DNA from: CAYZGU01 sp964478165
Lineage (GTDB): Bacteria > Poribacteria > WGA-4E > JAJDTR01
DNA: 64,000 nt
Direction: 5' to 3'
NCBI GenBank assembly: GCA_964478165.1
Contig: CAYZGU010000010.1
Coordinates: 62,001 to 126,000 of the forward strand
Positions 16,014-25,180 of the stretch are shown here, in pieces. Position 1 is the stretch's first letter; every line of letters starts with the position of its first letter. Made by a program: the position numbers and the translations under genes. Under the pieces are notes generated by a model. It was not told the DNA's origin and ran no database searches. It worked only from the letters and a program-made list of their open reading frames with translations.

Positions 16014-18485
16014 ATGCAAACGGAAGTATCTTATGGCGCAGATGATATACAGGTATTAGAGGGATTGGAGGCAGTGCGCAAGCGACCTGGCATGTACATT
16101 GGCAGCACCGGTCCTGCAGGGCTTCATCATCTCATTCGCGAACTAGTTGATAATTCGATTGATGAATTTGCGGCTGGTTTTGGATCCGAGATCGAAGTAG
16201 TGGTGCATGCCAATGGAAGTGTAACGGTTCGGGACGATGGACGTGGGATTCCCGTGGATTTACACGCGACTGGTGTTCCGGCCCTACAGGTTGTCATGAC
16301 GACGCTGCATGCCGGTGGCAAATTTGATGGACGAGCAAATGTCGGATACAAGACCGCAAGTGGGCTTCACGGAGTTGGTGCTTCCGTCGTGAACGCGTTG
16401 TCATCATGGCAACATGTGCAAGTACGACAGGGCGGAAAGGTCTATCAGCAGAAGTACGAGCGTGGAATACCTGTAACTGATGTGGAAGCAATTGGGAAAA
16501 GTAAAAAAAATGGCACAACGGTTACGTTCATGCCGGATGCGGAGATTTTTGAGGTTGTTGAATTTTCCCATGATGTGTTGTCAGAACGGCTTCGAGAGTT
16601 GGCTTTTCTCAACCGAGGAGTTAGGATTGTTTTCAAAGACGAACGCCGAGCAGAAGACGGAAAACAGCGCGAAGATCGTATGTTCCAATACGAAGGTGGT
16701 ATCGCGTCATTTGTCCAGTACCATAACCAAAATAAAGAGGTTCTGCATAACGATCCGATCTATATTGAAGGGGAGAGAGATGACGTTTGGGTGGAGATTG
16801 CGCTGCAGTATAACACCACCTACTCCGAAAACATCTACTCTTACGCGAACAATGTTCGTACTGCAGAAGGTGGTTTCCACGAAAGTGGTTTTAAGAGCGC
16901 ATTAACTCGAACCTTCAACGCCTATGCCAAAGACAATGATCTCCTAAAAAACGTCAAAATCAACTTATCTGGCGATGACATTCGGGAAGGCCTGATGGTT
17001 GTGGTGAGCGTAAAGGTGCCGGATCCGCAATTTGAGGGTCAAACGAAAGGCAAGCTCGGCAATACTGAGGTTGAAGGTATTGTCCAAACCCTATTGAACG
17101 AGAAGCTAAGGAATTATCTCGAAGAGAATCCAACGATTTCAAAGCGAGTAATTCAGAAAAGTATTCAGGCTGCACAGGCGCGAGACGCCGCACGGAGGGC
17201 AAGAGAAGTTATTCGTCGCAAAGGGATTCTTGACTCTGCTTCAATGCCGGGGAAATTAGCAGATTGTGCGGAACGCGATCCTGCGCTGTGTGAGATTCTT
17301 CTGGTTGAAGGGGATTCTGCGGGTGGTACGGCAAAGCAGGGTCGCGATAGGCGTTTTCAAGCTATATTACCTTTGAAAGGGAAGGGGATTAATGTTGCCA
17401 AAGCCCGGCTGGACAAGATCCTGAAAAATGACCAAATCATCGATATAGTTACGGCGATTGGAACCGGAATTGGGCAGGAGGATTTTTCGATTGAGAAGTT
17501 GCGCTACTCGAAGATTATTATAATGGCAGATGCTGATGTGGATGGCGCACATATTCGCACGCTACTTCTTACTTTTTTCTTCCGTCAGATGCCTGAGCTC
17601 GTGATGGAGGGGCATTTGTACATTGCCCAGCCGCCACTCTATCAGGTACGCAAGGGCAGGCGAGTTCAATACCTGCAAGATGAAAAGCAGATGGACGATT
17701 ACCTCCTGGAGCTGGCGATGGAAACTGTCGAAGTGATTAACACCCGTAGGGATGCTCCATACTCTACCAATCAATATCACGAGATTGTGGAGTTGGTTCG
17801 CGGCATTGAAAGCTTACTCAGCGAATTGCAAGGTAAAGCGATTGATAGTGAGCGCGTTTTCGATCAGCACTTCCGCGGCGAAAAAAAACTCCCTCTTTTT
17901 CTCATTCAGACTGGAAAGGGCGATTTCTATCGTTTTGAAGACGAAGAAATCGAACAGCTAATTGAACAAAATCATACCCCACAATTGGAGCTTGATAAGT
18001 TGGACCATGATGAATTCGAGGGGACTACTGAGGTTGTTGTCGAAGATGTTTCGGACATGTTGGAACTCCGAAGATTAGATGAAGAGATTGAGAAGTTAAA
18101 AGCATATGATATTCTCCCGCACGACTTTTTTGACCAAACGAAAGAACATTCAAGCAGTAATGGAAATACAGTGTTTACCGTGAATGAGGCGAAAGGTGCG
18201 GTGCGACATGCGGACACGGTTTGGGATGTAATAAAAGAAGTTTTAGATGTGGGGCGGCGCGGTCTTGCAATCACACGCTACAAAGGTCTAGCTGAGATGA
18301 ATTCGGAACAGTTGCGTGAGACTACAATGGATATCGAGTCACGAGTGCTGCTCCAGGTTAAGCTGGAAGACGCTGTTGAAGCGGATCGGACGTTTACGTT
18401 GCTTATGGGGGATGCTGTCGATCCACGCCGCAAATTTATCGAAAAGTACGCAAGTCAAGTGAATTTGGACGTCTATGGAGCGTGA
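16014..18485 (+). CDS. gyrB: DNA gyrase subunit B, long form
   Basis: ATPase subunit of gyrase, which adds negative supercoils. Motifs: VRKRPGMYIGS (residues about 22-32), ELVDNSIDEF with the ATP-site Asn/Asp, RDDGRGIPVD, GLHGVGASVVNALS (ATP lid), and the TOPRIM block LVEGDSAGGTAKQGRDRRFQ ... LPLKGKGINVAKA followed by IIMADADVDGAHIRTLLLTFFFR (metal-binding DxD). The C-terminal RYKGLAEMN and RRxFIE region is also typical. With the ATG at 16014 it is 823 residues, about 180 more than Gram-positive GyrB; the extra sequence lies after QPPLYQVRKG and corresponds to the acidic insert found in proteobacterial-type GyrB. An AAGGAG stands 14 bases before the ATG, rather far. Confidence 0.96.
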   Translation: MQTEVSYGADDIQVLEGLEAVRKRPGMYIGSTGPAGLHHLIRELVDNSIDEFAAGFGSEIEVVVHANGSVTVRDDGRGIPVDLHATGVPALQVVMTTLHAGGKFDGRANVGYKTASGLHGVGASVVNALSSWQHVQVRQGGKVYQQKYERGIPVTDVEAIGKSKKNGTTVTFMPDAEIFEVVEFSHDVLSERLRELAFLNRGVRIVFKDERRAEDGKQREDRMFQYEGGIASFVQYHNQNKEVLHNDPIYIEGERDDVWVEIALQYNTTYSENIYSYANNVRTAEGGFHESGFKSALTRTFNAYAKDNDLLKNVKINLSGDDIREGLMVVVSVKVPDPQFEGQTKGKLGNTEVEGIVQTLLNEKLRNYLEENPTISKRVIQKSIQAAQARDAARRAREVIRRKGILDSASMPGKLADCAERDPALCEILLVEGDSAGGTAKQGRDRRFQAILPLKGKGINVAKARLDKILKNDQIIDIVTAIGTGIGQEDFSIEKLRYSKIIIMADADVDGAHIRTLLLTFFFRQMPELVMEGHLYIAQPPLYQVRKGRRVQYLQDEKQMDDYLLELAMETVEVINTRRDAPYSTNQYHEIVELVRGIESLLSELQGKAIDSERVFDQHFRGEKKLPLFLIQTGKGDFYRFEDEEIEQLIEQNHTPQLELDKLDHDEFEGTTEVVVEDVSDMLELRRLDEEIEKLKAYDILPHDFFDQTKEHSSSNGNTVFTVNEAKGAVRHADTVWDVIKEVLDVGRRGLAITRYKGLAEMNSEQLRETTMDIESRVLLQVKLEDAVEADRTFTLLMGDAVDPRRKFIEKYASQVNLDVYGA

Positions 18486-18789
18486 TTTCACAGGCGGCGA
18501 CGATGTGCTGTAAGGATTTGCGCTCAGAATCATCATGGGCCGCGTCTAAGCAAGTTTTCGCACAACCAAAATTATTATAGAAGAGTCGTTGGAATTCACT
18601 CGTAAAGATGTGCGGACCTTCAACTTCCCGTCGACGAATCCGACATGTGAGTAGGAATGGGCGCCCGCGAGGCCAATTTCTTGAACCTGGCTTAGCTTTG
18701 AATCAAGCTATCAAAGAAGGAAGGCGACATCCTATGGCCTCTAATTGGCGCCAATTGTTTTTTTGGCAGTTGATGTCCATGAGAGTCGA
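18486..18789. other. Intergenic region after gyrB
   Basis: About 300 bases. It repeats the 14-mer GTTGGAATTCACTC (18588-18601) that also precedes gyrB (15999-16012); this may be chance. A short frame at 18608-18808 is arginine-rich but lacks family features and overlaps the next gene. Confidence 0.35.
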
Positions 18790-20415
18790 ATGCGATATAA
18801 GTGTATGAAGCTCTGTGTGATTGTTATTTCCCTTTGTGTGATTGTCATGTTCCGTACGGGTGCTGGCGCGGCGATAGCTGTAATTGAAGAGGAAGCTGTA
18901 TTGAGCGATACAACATCCTTGACGCCTGAGTATCGGCATGTGAAAAGGGTGTATACTCGTCTGGCATGGGCAACCTATCTGAAGACGGTAAAACGGCTGT
19001 CCGAAGCTAGGAAGATTTACCTTGGTGTGCTTCAGGATCATGAACCCTCTGCTTTTGTGCATACGGAACTAGCTTTTCTTAGTCGACAGCTTCATAATCT
19101 TAATATCGCAGAGGATGAGTGTCGTCGAGCCATTGCGCTTCAGCCCGATAAACCCAAGCCTCATTTTCTCCTCGGCCAGATCTTGGTCCAACGCCTTCAA
19201 CAATCTCGCCGCTCTAACGATGGTTGGGATGAAGTAATGGCTGAGTTCCTCAAGGTTGTTGAATTGGAACCGAATCACGTCGAAGCGCACCGTTATCTTG
19301 GGGAGATCGCCAAGGCGACGAGAGATTACGAACGAGCCATTCACGCCTTCAAAGAACTTACCCGAATCATGCCTTATTATCCTCAATTCTATCTGGAACT
19401 TGGGGGCCTCTATGAGCAATTGCGGGACGGGGAAGAAGCTATTGCTGCATATGAACGAGCGGTGAAGGTTGATCGTAGCCTTCTAGAAGGGCATGAACGG
19501 CTGGGAGAATTATACTTCGAACAGTTTGATCGGGTCGTCAATCAACCGTCGGCAACGACAGAACACTGGCGATCTGCGAAGGAAAGTCTTGAGAATGGGA
19601 TTGTCGCTTATGAGCAGGTACGAGTTCTTGTCGATCCAAAACAGGCGTTGGGTTATGATGCACTCCTGATGGAATCACGAGTTCGTCTTGGTAGCCTGTG
19701 TATTGAGCTCGGTCTGGAGCAAGAAGCGGTTGAAATCCTAAATGGAATTCTCGATGTCTACCCAGACAATGTAGATGCAAATTATTGGATTGGGATTGCC
19801 TATCAGAAACTCGGAAATTTCGAAGGAGCGTTACCGTATCTCGACAAAGCAATTACACTAGCACCCGAGCGTGTCGTTGGATACTATTTTTCCCTTGAGC
19901 GATATAGGGAGGCAATTGATATTCTAAGTGGTGTTCTAGAAGATGAACCCGAAAATGTGGAGGCAAACTACTGGACAGGTCTTGCTTATCAAGGTCTTGG
20001 CGATTTCCAGAAAACCGAGTTCTTCCTGAGAGAAACCGTCTTACTTGCCCCTGAGCATGAGGCAGCTCACAATGCGTTGGGATATTTCTTCGCTGAGAAT
20101 GGAGTGAATTTGGATGAGGCTGTTCAACTTATTAGTAAAGCTCTAATGCAATCGCCTGAAAATGCAGCGTATCTTGATAGTCTTGGCTGGGCATATTTCA
20201 AGCAGGGGAAGTTAGATCAAGCGTTACGCCAACTGGAGATGGCAACTCACTTTATGCCCGAAAACGCCGAAATTCAAGAGCACCTGGGCGATGCTTATAT
20301 GAAAAAAGGGTTGCGGCAAAAAGCAATGGCTGCGTGGCGGCGAGCGATGCAGCTTGAGCCGAACGATGTGACCATTCAGGAAAAACTGGGTATATATCAG
20401 GCAAGAGAAAGATAG
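18790..20415 (+). CDS. Exported tetratricopeptide-repeat protein
   Basis: About 541 residues. The N terminus (RYKCMKLCVIVISLCVIVMFRTGAGA pattern: basic, then about 15 hydrophobic residues, then Ala/Gly) is a signal peptide or anchor. After a linker, TPR units can be followed nearly to the end; clear ones are VEAHRYLGEIAKATRDYERA, then PQFYLELGGLYEQLRDGEEA, then VDANYWIGIAYQKLGNFEGA, VEANYWTGLAYQGLGDFQKT, AAYLDSLGWAYFKQGKLDQA and AEIQEHLGDAYMKKGLRQKA. There is no catalytic domain, so it is probably a scaffold for an envelope complex. The frame opens at 18745, but ATG 18790 has GAGAG just upstream and places the signal peptide at the very N terminus. It ends 17 bases before the M30-type protease, probably one operon. 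Confidence 0.8.
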   Translation: MRYKCMKLCVIVISLCVIVMFRTGAGAAIAVIEEEAVLSDTTSLTPEYRHVKRVYTRLAWATYLKTVKRLSEARKIYLGVLQDHEPSAFVHTELAFLSRQLHNLNIAEDECRRAIALQPDKPKPHFLLGQILVQRLQQSRRSNDGWDEVMAEFLKVVELEPNHVEAHRYLGEIAKATRDYERAIHAFKELTRIMPYYPQFYLELGGLYEQLRDGEEAIAAYERAVKVDRSLLEGHERLGELYFEQFDRVVNQPSATTEHWRSAKESLENGIVAYEQVRVLVDPKQALGYDALLMESRVRLGSLCIELGLEQEAVEILNGILDVYPDNVDANYWIGIAYQKLGNFEGALPYLDKAITLAPERVVGYYFSLERYREAIDILSGVLEDEPENVEANYWTGLAYQGLGDFQKTEFFLRETVLLAPEHEAAHNALGYFFAENGVNLDEAVQLISKALMQSPENAAYLDSLGWAYFKQGKLDQALRQLEMATHFMPENAEIQEHLGDAYMKKGLRQKAMAAWRRAMQLEPNDVTIQEKLGIYQARER

Positions 20416-20432
20416 CTTGAGGAAATGGAGAG

Positions 20433-22202
20433 ATGTCTAAATGGAAACGCATGCTTCTTAGTTCTTTCTTGGTGAATCTACGATACGTGGGGCGTTTCTT
20501 TCATGGGGTTCAGCTGATAGTAATTGTATTTTCTTTGGGCGTGCAAACCTTTTCCTACGCATGGGTTGACGGCACGCCCTATTTTTTTGATCGTTTTCCA
20601 GTGGCCATGGAACAGCCGCTCCTTCCTGCTGCACCGGCGCAGTCCAATCTGCCGAGACATGTTGTTGGAGACCGTCAAGAATTTTTCTCAATGGACTTTG
20701 GGACGAATGAGCAATATACCTTGTCAGCAACATTACGAGCGATTGGTGAATTCTGTTATGTCTTTGTCGAGGATTCTCAATGGAACCGAGTGGTGAATGG
20801 AAAAACTGTCGACAAGGTTCGTCGTGCATTCGATGATTCGACCCCGGCTTATCCGAAACGGGGAATTTACCAAATAGAAACAGAACTCTTTGGTAACCCT
20901 CCGGACGTGGACGGTGATGATAAGATTTATCTGCTGTTGCTGGACATCCGTGATTCTGCGGTGCGCGGTTCTGGATTTGTCGCTGGGTTCTTTAGCCCTG
21001 TCGATCAGCATCGGGGTGTACTAAGGCATCCCGAGTTGGGAGTGCCAATTAGAAGCAATGAGCGAGATTTGCTGTATGTGGATACAGATCCACTGGATGC
21101 AGGCGGGGAAGAGGGACTGGGTGTTGTCGCCCACGAGTTGCAGCATCTGATTCATTGGCAGCACGATAGAGATGAAAAGGTGTGGGTTAACGAAGGCTGT
21201 TCTGATTATGCGATGTTTCTCTGCGGATATCCTCCCAGAGGGCATGTCAGGCACTTTGAAAATCAGCCATCTGTATCCTTGACTGATTGGCCTCAGGCGA
21301 GTCGGAGTGAACTTGCTCACTATGGAGCCGCGTACCTCTGGATGCTCTATCTTGCTGAACACTACGGTGGCCGGGCGACAATTGCGACAATTGTGAAGGA
21401 TCGTAAGAATGGGATTGCTGGTATTAGTAGTGGGCTAATGTCGCGAGGTGTCATGCGGAGTTTCTCCGCGATTTTTGCCGATTGGAAGATTGCTAACTTT
21501 GTAGATGATGGTGGATTAGCAGACGGTCGATATGGATATCAAAATCAGAGGTTACGTCTTCACTCTCGCAGGACCCACAGTTCATATCCGGTGACAGTTG
21601 AGGGTAATCAGCTAAACAGCTATGCGGCCGACTATATTACATTAAGCGCGCACGACAAACAAGAAGGCCTTAAAGTTGGTTTTGAAGCCGATGGCAAAAT
21701 ACCCTACAATCTCAAAGCGATTGAGTTTCAGAGAGGACGCGCGTTTCGAGTACAAGATGTCCCATTAACGTCCAGCGGCAGAGGGAACCTAATCAGCTCT
21801 CTCTTTGGTTTTGAGGTTGAGAAGATCGTACTGGTGCCGAGCGTGCACCCAGAAGGGCCGTTTTTCTTTGAGGGCATCGTTTCTTCTTATAAATATCGTG
21901 CCAGTTTGGGAGACAAGGTCCTATTCGAGACGTCGGTGTTGCCGAATCCTGTTCATCCGCGATATTGGGACATTATAGCGGTTCCGAGTGACCAAATAGG
22001 CGTGAATGTGCCGATGATCACCGTTTTTGTAGGAAGCACTGAAATCGTTTTTGACCAACCCATGAGGTCCGTGCAAGACGGGACAAAATATACCTATCCG
22101 GTCTATGTGGGCGTTGGGACAAAGGCACGCGATGTTACATGGCGGGTTGCGATGTTTGACAGGGTCGTTGGCCAAGGACAACTGATTGAGACTGACAATT
22201 AA
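20433..22202 (+). CDS. Secreted zinc metalloprotease, M30 (hyicolysin)-like
   Basis: 589 residues. A basic, hydrophobic N terminus (residues about 1-43, ending near FSYA) is a signal peptide. The catalytic zinc motif HELQH is at about residue 234-238 (VVAHELQHLIHW) and a second ligand glutamate lies in VNEGCSDYAMF some 25 residues later. This HExxH...E arrangement and the wording match M30 (hyicolysin-type) peptidases. A segment with VDGDDKIYLLLLDI upstream and a Ser/Thr-containing, beta-rich region of about 230 residues downstream complete it. Such enzymes act outside the cytoplasm. Specific substrate unknown. It follows the TPR gene closely and is followed, after 54 bases, by the BNR-repeat gene. 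Confidence 0.8.
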   Translation: MSKWKRMLLSSFLVNLRYVGRFFHGVQLIVIVFSLGVQTFSYAWVDGTPYFFDRFPVAMEQPLLPAAPAQSNLPRHVVGDRQEFFSMDFGTNEQYTLSATLRAIGEFCYVFVEDSQWNRVVNGKTVDKVRRAFDDSTPAYPKRGIYQIETELFGNPPDVDGDDKIYLLLLDIRDSAVRGSGFVAGFFSPVDQHRGVLRHPELGVPIRSNERDLLYVDTDPLDAGGEEGLGVVAHELQHLIHWQHDRDEKVWVNEGCSDYAMFLCGYPPRGHVRHFENQPSVSLTDWPQASRSELAHYGAAYLWMLYLAEHYGGRATIATIVKDRKNGIAGISSGLMSRGVMRSFSAIFADWKIANFVDDGGLADGRYGYQNQRLRLHSRRTHSSYPVTVEGNQLNSYAADYITLSAHDKQEGLKVGFEADGKIPYNLKAIEFQRGRAFRVQDVPLTSSGRGNLISSLFGFEVEKIVLVPSVHPEGPFFFEGIVSSYKYRASLGDKVLFETSVLPNPVHPRYWDIIAVPSDQIGVNVPMITVFVGSTEIVFDQPMRSVQDGTKYTYPVYVGVGTKARDVTWRVAMFDRVVGQGQLIETDN

Positions 22203-22256
22203 CGATTGTACGGGATTGTCCACCGCACGTCACACTTGATGCTGAGGAGACCAAAC

Positions 22257-23225
22257 ATGGGAAGCACAGCAAAGATTTATGCAGGTACAATCGGGCAGAG
22301 CGTCTGGCGCAGTAGAGACGGGGGTGATTTCTGGGAGCGAGCAAGCAACGGAATATTTCCGGAAGCGGATATTCGTGCGATTGCACCCAATCCAAAAGAC
22401 CCTTCGAATCTCTTTGTCGGTACAGAGGACGGTATTTTCCGCAGTACAAACTCTGGGGATAATTGGGAGCACATTGCTTCACCAATGGACAAGATGCAGG
22501 TCTGGTCCATTGCGATTCAACCGAACGATACTGAAATCATCTACGCAGGCACTTGCCCGTCTGCAATCTTTAAGTCGCGAGATGGGGGGAAAACGTGGGA
22601 AGAACTTAATGTTGAACTGGCTAAGGAGTGTCCTGGGATTCCGATTATCCCGCGGGTGACTTGCTTAATTATTGATCCAATCGATCCTCAGAGAATCTAC
22701 GCGGGAATTGAAATCGACGGGATGCGGATAAGTAGAGATGGTGGTAAAACATGGAAAACGGGCATCAAAGGACTGAGCAGTCTGGATATTCACGATTTAG
22801 CTGTCGTTCCCGGGGCCCCGATGACACTCGTTGCCGCAACAAATAACGATGTGTGCATCACAACTGATATGTCCAATTGGACTCCTCTGTGTGTCAAAGA
22901 GTACTATCCTTGGCCCTATTGTCGTTCGGTGCTCTGCCCGGAGGATGGTGATGGGCGAGTCCTTATCGGTGCTGGCAATGGACCTCCGGGCGACAAAGGC
23001 GGTATATTCTGCACCGACGATCTCGGCAAGTCATGGACCTGCGCTGATCTTGGTGTGACCGCAAATAGCACAATCTGGTGTTTCGCGAATCATCCAGCGG
23101 TTAGAGGTTGGATAATTGCGTGTAGCATCAGCGGACAGCTTTTCCGAAGTACGGATAATGGGTTCTGTTGGAGTAGGCTCAGGCACGAGTTTGGTGAAGT
23201 GCGTGTGCTGGCGGTCACACCGTAG
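22257..23225 (+). CDS. BNR-repeat / Ycf48-like beta-propeller protein
   Basis: About 322 residues with at least five blades marked by the Asp-box pattern S-x-D-x-G-x-x-W: WRSRDGGDFWE, RSTNSGDNWE, KSRDGGKTWEEL, ISRDGGKTWKTG, CTDDLGKSWTC and RSTDNGFCWS. Repeats between them read IYAGT/IYAGI and similar. BNR propellers occur in sialidases and in Ycf48-type assembly factors; there is no sialidase catalytic arginine triad or signal peptide, so the enzyme function is doubtful and a binding role is likelier. The frame opens at 22206, but ATG 22257 has GAGGAG eight bases upstream, and starts MGSTAKIYAG. Whether it is exported is unclear. Confidence 0.78.
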   Translation: MGSTAKIYAGTIGQSVWRSRDGGDFWERASNGIFPEADIRAIAPNPKDPSNLFVGTEDGIFRSTNSGDNWEHIASPMDKMQVWSIAIQPNDTEIIYAGTCPSAIFKSRDGGKTWEELNVELAKECPGIPIIPRVTCLIIDPIDPQRIYAGIEIDGMRISRDGGKTWKTGIKGLSSLDIHDLAVVPGAPMTLVAATNNDVCITTDMSNWTPLCVKEYYPWPYCRSVLCPEDGDGRVLIGAGNGPPGDKGGIFCTDDLGKSWTCADLGVTANSTIWCFANHPAVRGWIIACSISGQLFRSTDNGFCWSRLRHEFGEVRVLAVTP

Positions 23226-23250
23226 ATGGCATGACATGGTGGCGCGTAGG

Positions 23251-24119
23251 ATGACGGGAGGACGAAAATCGCGTTTATTCTTATTCACTACATCATCGAC
23301 ATCGATGGCGGTGGAACCGCGGCAGTAGGTTTGATTGCTAATCAGCATGGGCTTGTCCTTGCAAAATCTGAATCGTCGAATTACCATGCTGTTTGTTGGG
23401 GGAACGCAAACAGCGAAGTTGCTTGCGCACATACTCGCCGACTCATTGCGCGATGCCGGTGGAATTGTGGGAGTTCCTGCTCGCGTGGGTAGTGGAATTC
23501 GGGACGCGTTCTACGGGACTTTAGCTGGGTTTGCAATCCCCTACTGATAGGAAAATAATCGGGGGAATCTGCGCTGAGATTGGTGTTTCTGATGACCGTA
23601 TCATCCCGCATGACGTAGAAATTGGCCTGTTTGTCAGTGTCGACAAGCGCTGTGGATTTATCATTATGTCAGTTACGGGCTCAATTGTGTCAGGCAGAAA
23701 TGTTAAAGGACGAGGGCACCGCGCTGGCGGTTGGGGACATTTGGTCGGGTGGCGCAGGGAAGTGTGGATATGATATCCGACTGCGTGGGCTTGGAGCAGT
23801 TGCACGGGCTACTGATAGGCATGAAGTTGTAAAGCTTACTGGAGAAGTGTTTAGCGCTTCAACTGCTGGAGATACGTTCGCAGAAGAGATTGTTAATAAT
23901 GTCGCCAATGAGCTGGCGCTCACGTCTCAGGTTATGATTGAACAGCTTGGGTTGAAGCAACTGTTCGATATTGTGCTAAGCGAAGGGATATTAACACATC
24001 AGCCGCACTTGGCCAAGTTTTTATATTCGGCTTCAAGATGGTGCGCCACCTGCCCGGGTACGTACCGGCTTATGGGACGATACTATTGTCTGGCACAGTC
24101 GTGTCTGGCTTTGTGAAAA
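23251..24119 (+). pseudogene. Frameshifted BadF/BadG/BcrA/BcrD-type (N-acetylglucosamine kinase-like) kinase
   Basis: No single frame spans this stretch, but pieces of one ASKHA-type sugar kinase appear in order across several frames: YIIDIDGGGTAAVGLIANQHGL (5' phosphate loop, around 23289-23352), then SNYHAV and NANSEVA; DRIIPHDVEIGLFVSVDKRC (around 23597-23656), IMSVTGSIVSGRN and AGGWGHLVG (around 23664-23760), then GYDIRLRGLGAVARA (around 23770-23813), and MVRHLPGYVPAYGTILLSG (24038 onward), the C-terminal strand that leads to murQ. The order matches the family N-acetylglucosamine kinase (BadF-type, COG2971). At least three frame changes plus a stop at about 23496 show decay. Alternatively the assembly has indels. 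It sits directly before murQ, so the pair once formed an amino-sugar recycling unit. Confidence 0.8.
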
Positions 24120-24121
24120 CC

Positions 24122-25048
24122 ATGAAAACTAATCTTGCTGACCTAATCACCGAGAAGCGAAATCCGAATTCAAAAGACCTCGATCTCAAATCAGGCGAAG
24201 AGATTGTCGCAATATTTGCTGAAGAGAATCGGAATGTGATTGCTGCTGTAGAAGCAGAATCTATGTCAATTGTGCGCGGTGTTGAGCTAATTACGGCCGC
24301 GTTTCAACGAAATGGGAGACTTTTCTACGTGGGTGCTGGAACGAGTGGCAGGCTTGGTGTGCTGGATGCATCCGAATGCCCGCCCACTTTCGGTACTGAA
24401 CCGGACATGGTACAGGGTGTCATCGCGGGAGGCGATACGGCTCTGAGACAATCTGTGGAAACCGCTGAGGATGAGCCTTGCCTCGGGGCGCGGGCAATTC
24501 GTAAGCATGGGGTTACGGATCGCGATGTAGTCGTCGGTATTGCCAGTAGCGGCCGTACGCCCTATGTGCTCGGGGCCTTAACCGAGGCCCATCGCGTTGG
24601 TGCCAACACCATTCTGCTGTGCTGTGTTCCACCGCCCGATTTCTTAGATGAGTTTGTCAATCTCTGTATTGCCCCAGTTGTGGGGCCTGAGATTATCACG
24701 GGTTCTACCCGCTTGAAGGCTGGAACAGCAACGAAACTTGTGCTTAACATGCTTTCCACGATCTCGATGATTAAAATCGCTAAAGTCTATGACAATCTCA
24801 TGGTCGATGTTCAAACATCCAATTCGAAGCTTGTTGACCGTGGTACACGCATTATTATGGCGATTGTTGGAACCGATTTTCAGACTGCCAAGGAGGCGTT
24901 GGTCTGTGCCAATGGTAGCGTGAAGGTTGCAGTTGTCATGCTCGTCCGAGGGGTAGATCGCAAACAAGCAGTAGAACGTTTGAAGACAGAGGATGATGTT
25001 TTGCGACGTGTCCTTGAACAGAAACCGTTAAGTGGAAATGACGATTGA
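24122..25048 (+). CDS. murQ: N-acetylmuramic acid 6-phosphate etherase
   Basis: 308 residues, normal for MurQ, which splits MurNAc-6-phosphate into GlcNAc-6-phosphate and D-lactate during peptidoglycan recycling. The SIS domain is clear: FYVGAGTSGRLGVLDASECPPTF (residues about 62-84) with the glycine-rich sugar-phosphate site, VVGIASSGRTPYV (about 136-148), and later SSTKL-type STRLKAGTATKLVLNMLST (about 195-213). It starts at ATG 24122, inside a longer frame that runs back through the broken kinase C terminus. Probably co-transcribed originally with that kinase. No murein transporter genes are near. Confidence 0.94.
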   Translation: MKTNLADLITEKRNPNSKDLDLKSGEEIVAIFAEENRNVIAAVEAESMSIVRGVELITAAFQRNGRLFYVGAGTSGRLGVLDASECPPTFGTEPDMVQGVIAGGDTALRQSVETAEDEPCLGARAIRKHGVTDRDVVVGIASSGRTPYVLGALTEAHRVGANTILLCCVPPPDFLDEFVNLCIAPVVGPEIITGSTRLKAGTATKLVLNMLSTISMIKIAKVYDNLMVDVQTSNSKLVDRGTRIIMAIVGTDFQTAKEALVCANGSVKVAVVMLVRGVDRKQAVERLKTEDDVLRRVLEQKPLSGNDD

Positions 25049-25180
25049 CGTTAGGCCTACTATTTTGTACAATAGCCGCGGTCCTCACCCTGAAATTCTT
25101 GCATTTTAAGGTCAGCAAAGCGTAGGGTGAACGGTTAATACATTTTCTTTCATTATAAAATAACAGGTATCGATTATTAG

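Noticed and set aside
18608..18808. Arg-rich frame after gyrB as a possible small gene
   Set aside because: It overlaps the TPR gene start, has no homology I recognise, and its start lacks a Shine-Dalgarno site.
25084..25135. Inverted TCACCCT / AGGGTGA pair after murQ as a terminator
   Set aside because: The loop is about 35 bases and no T-run follows.
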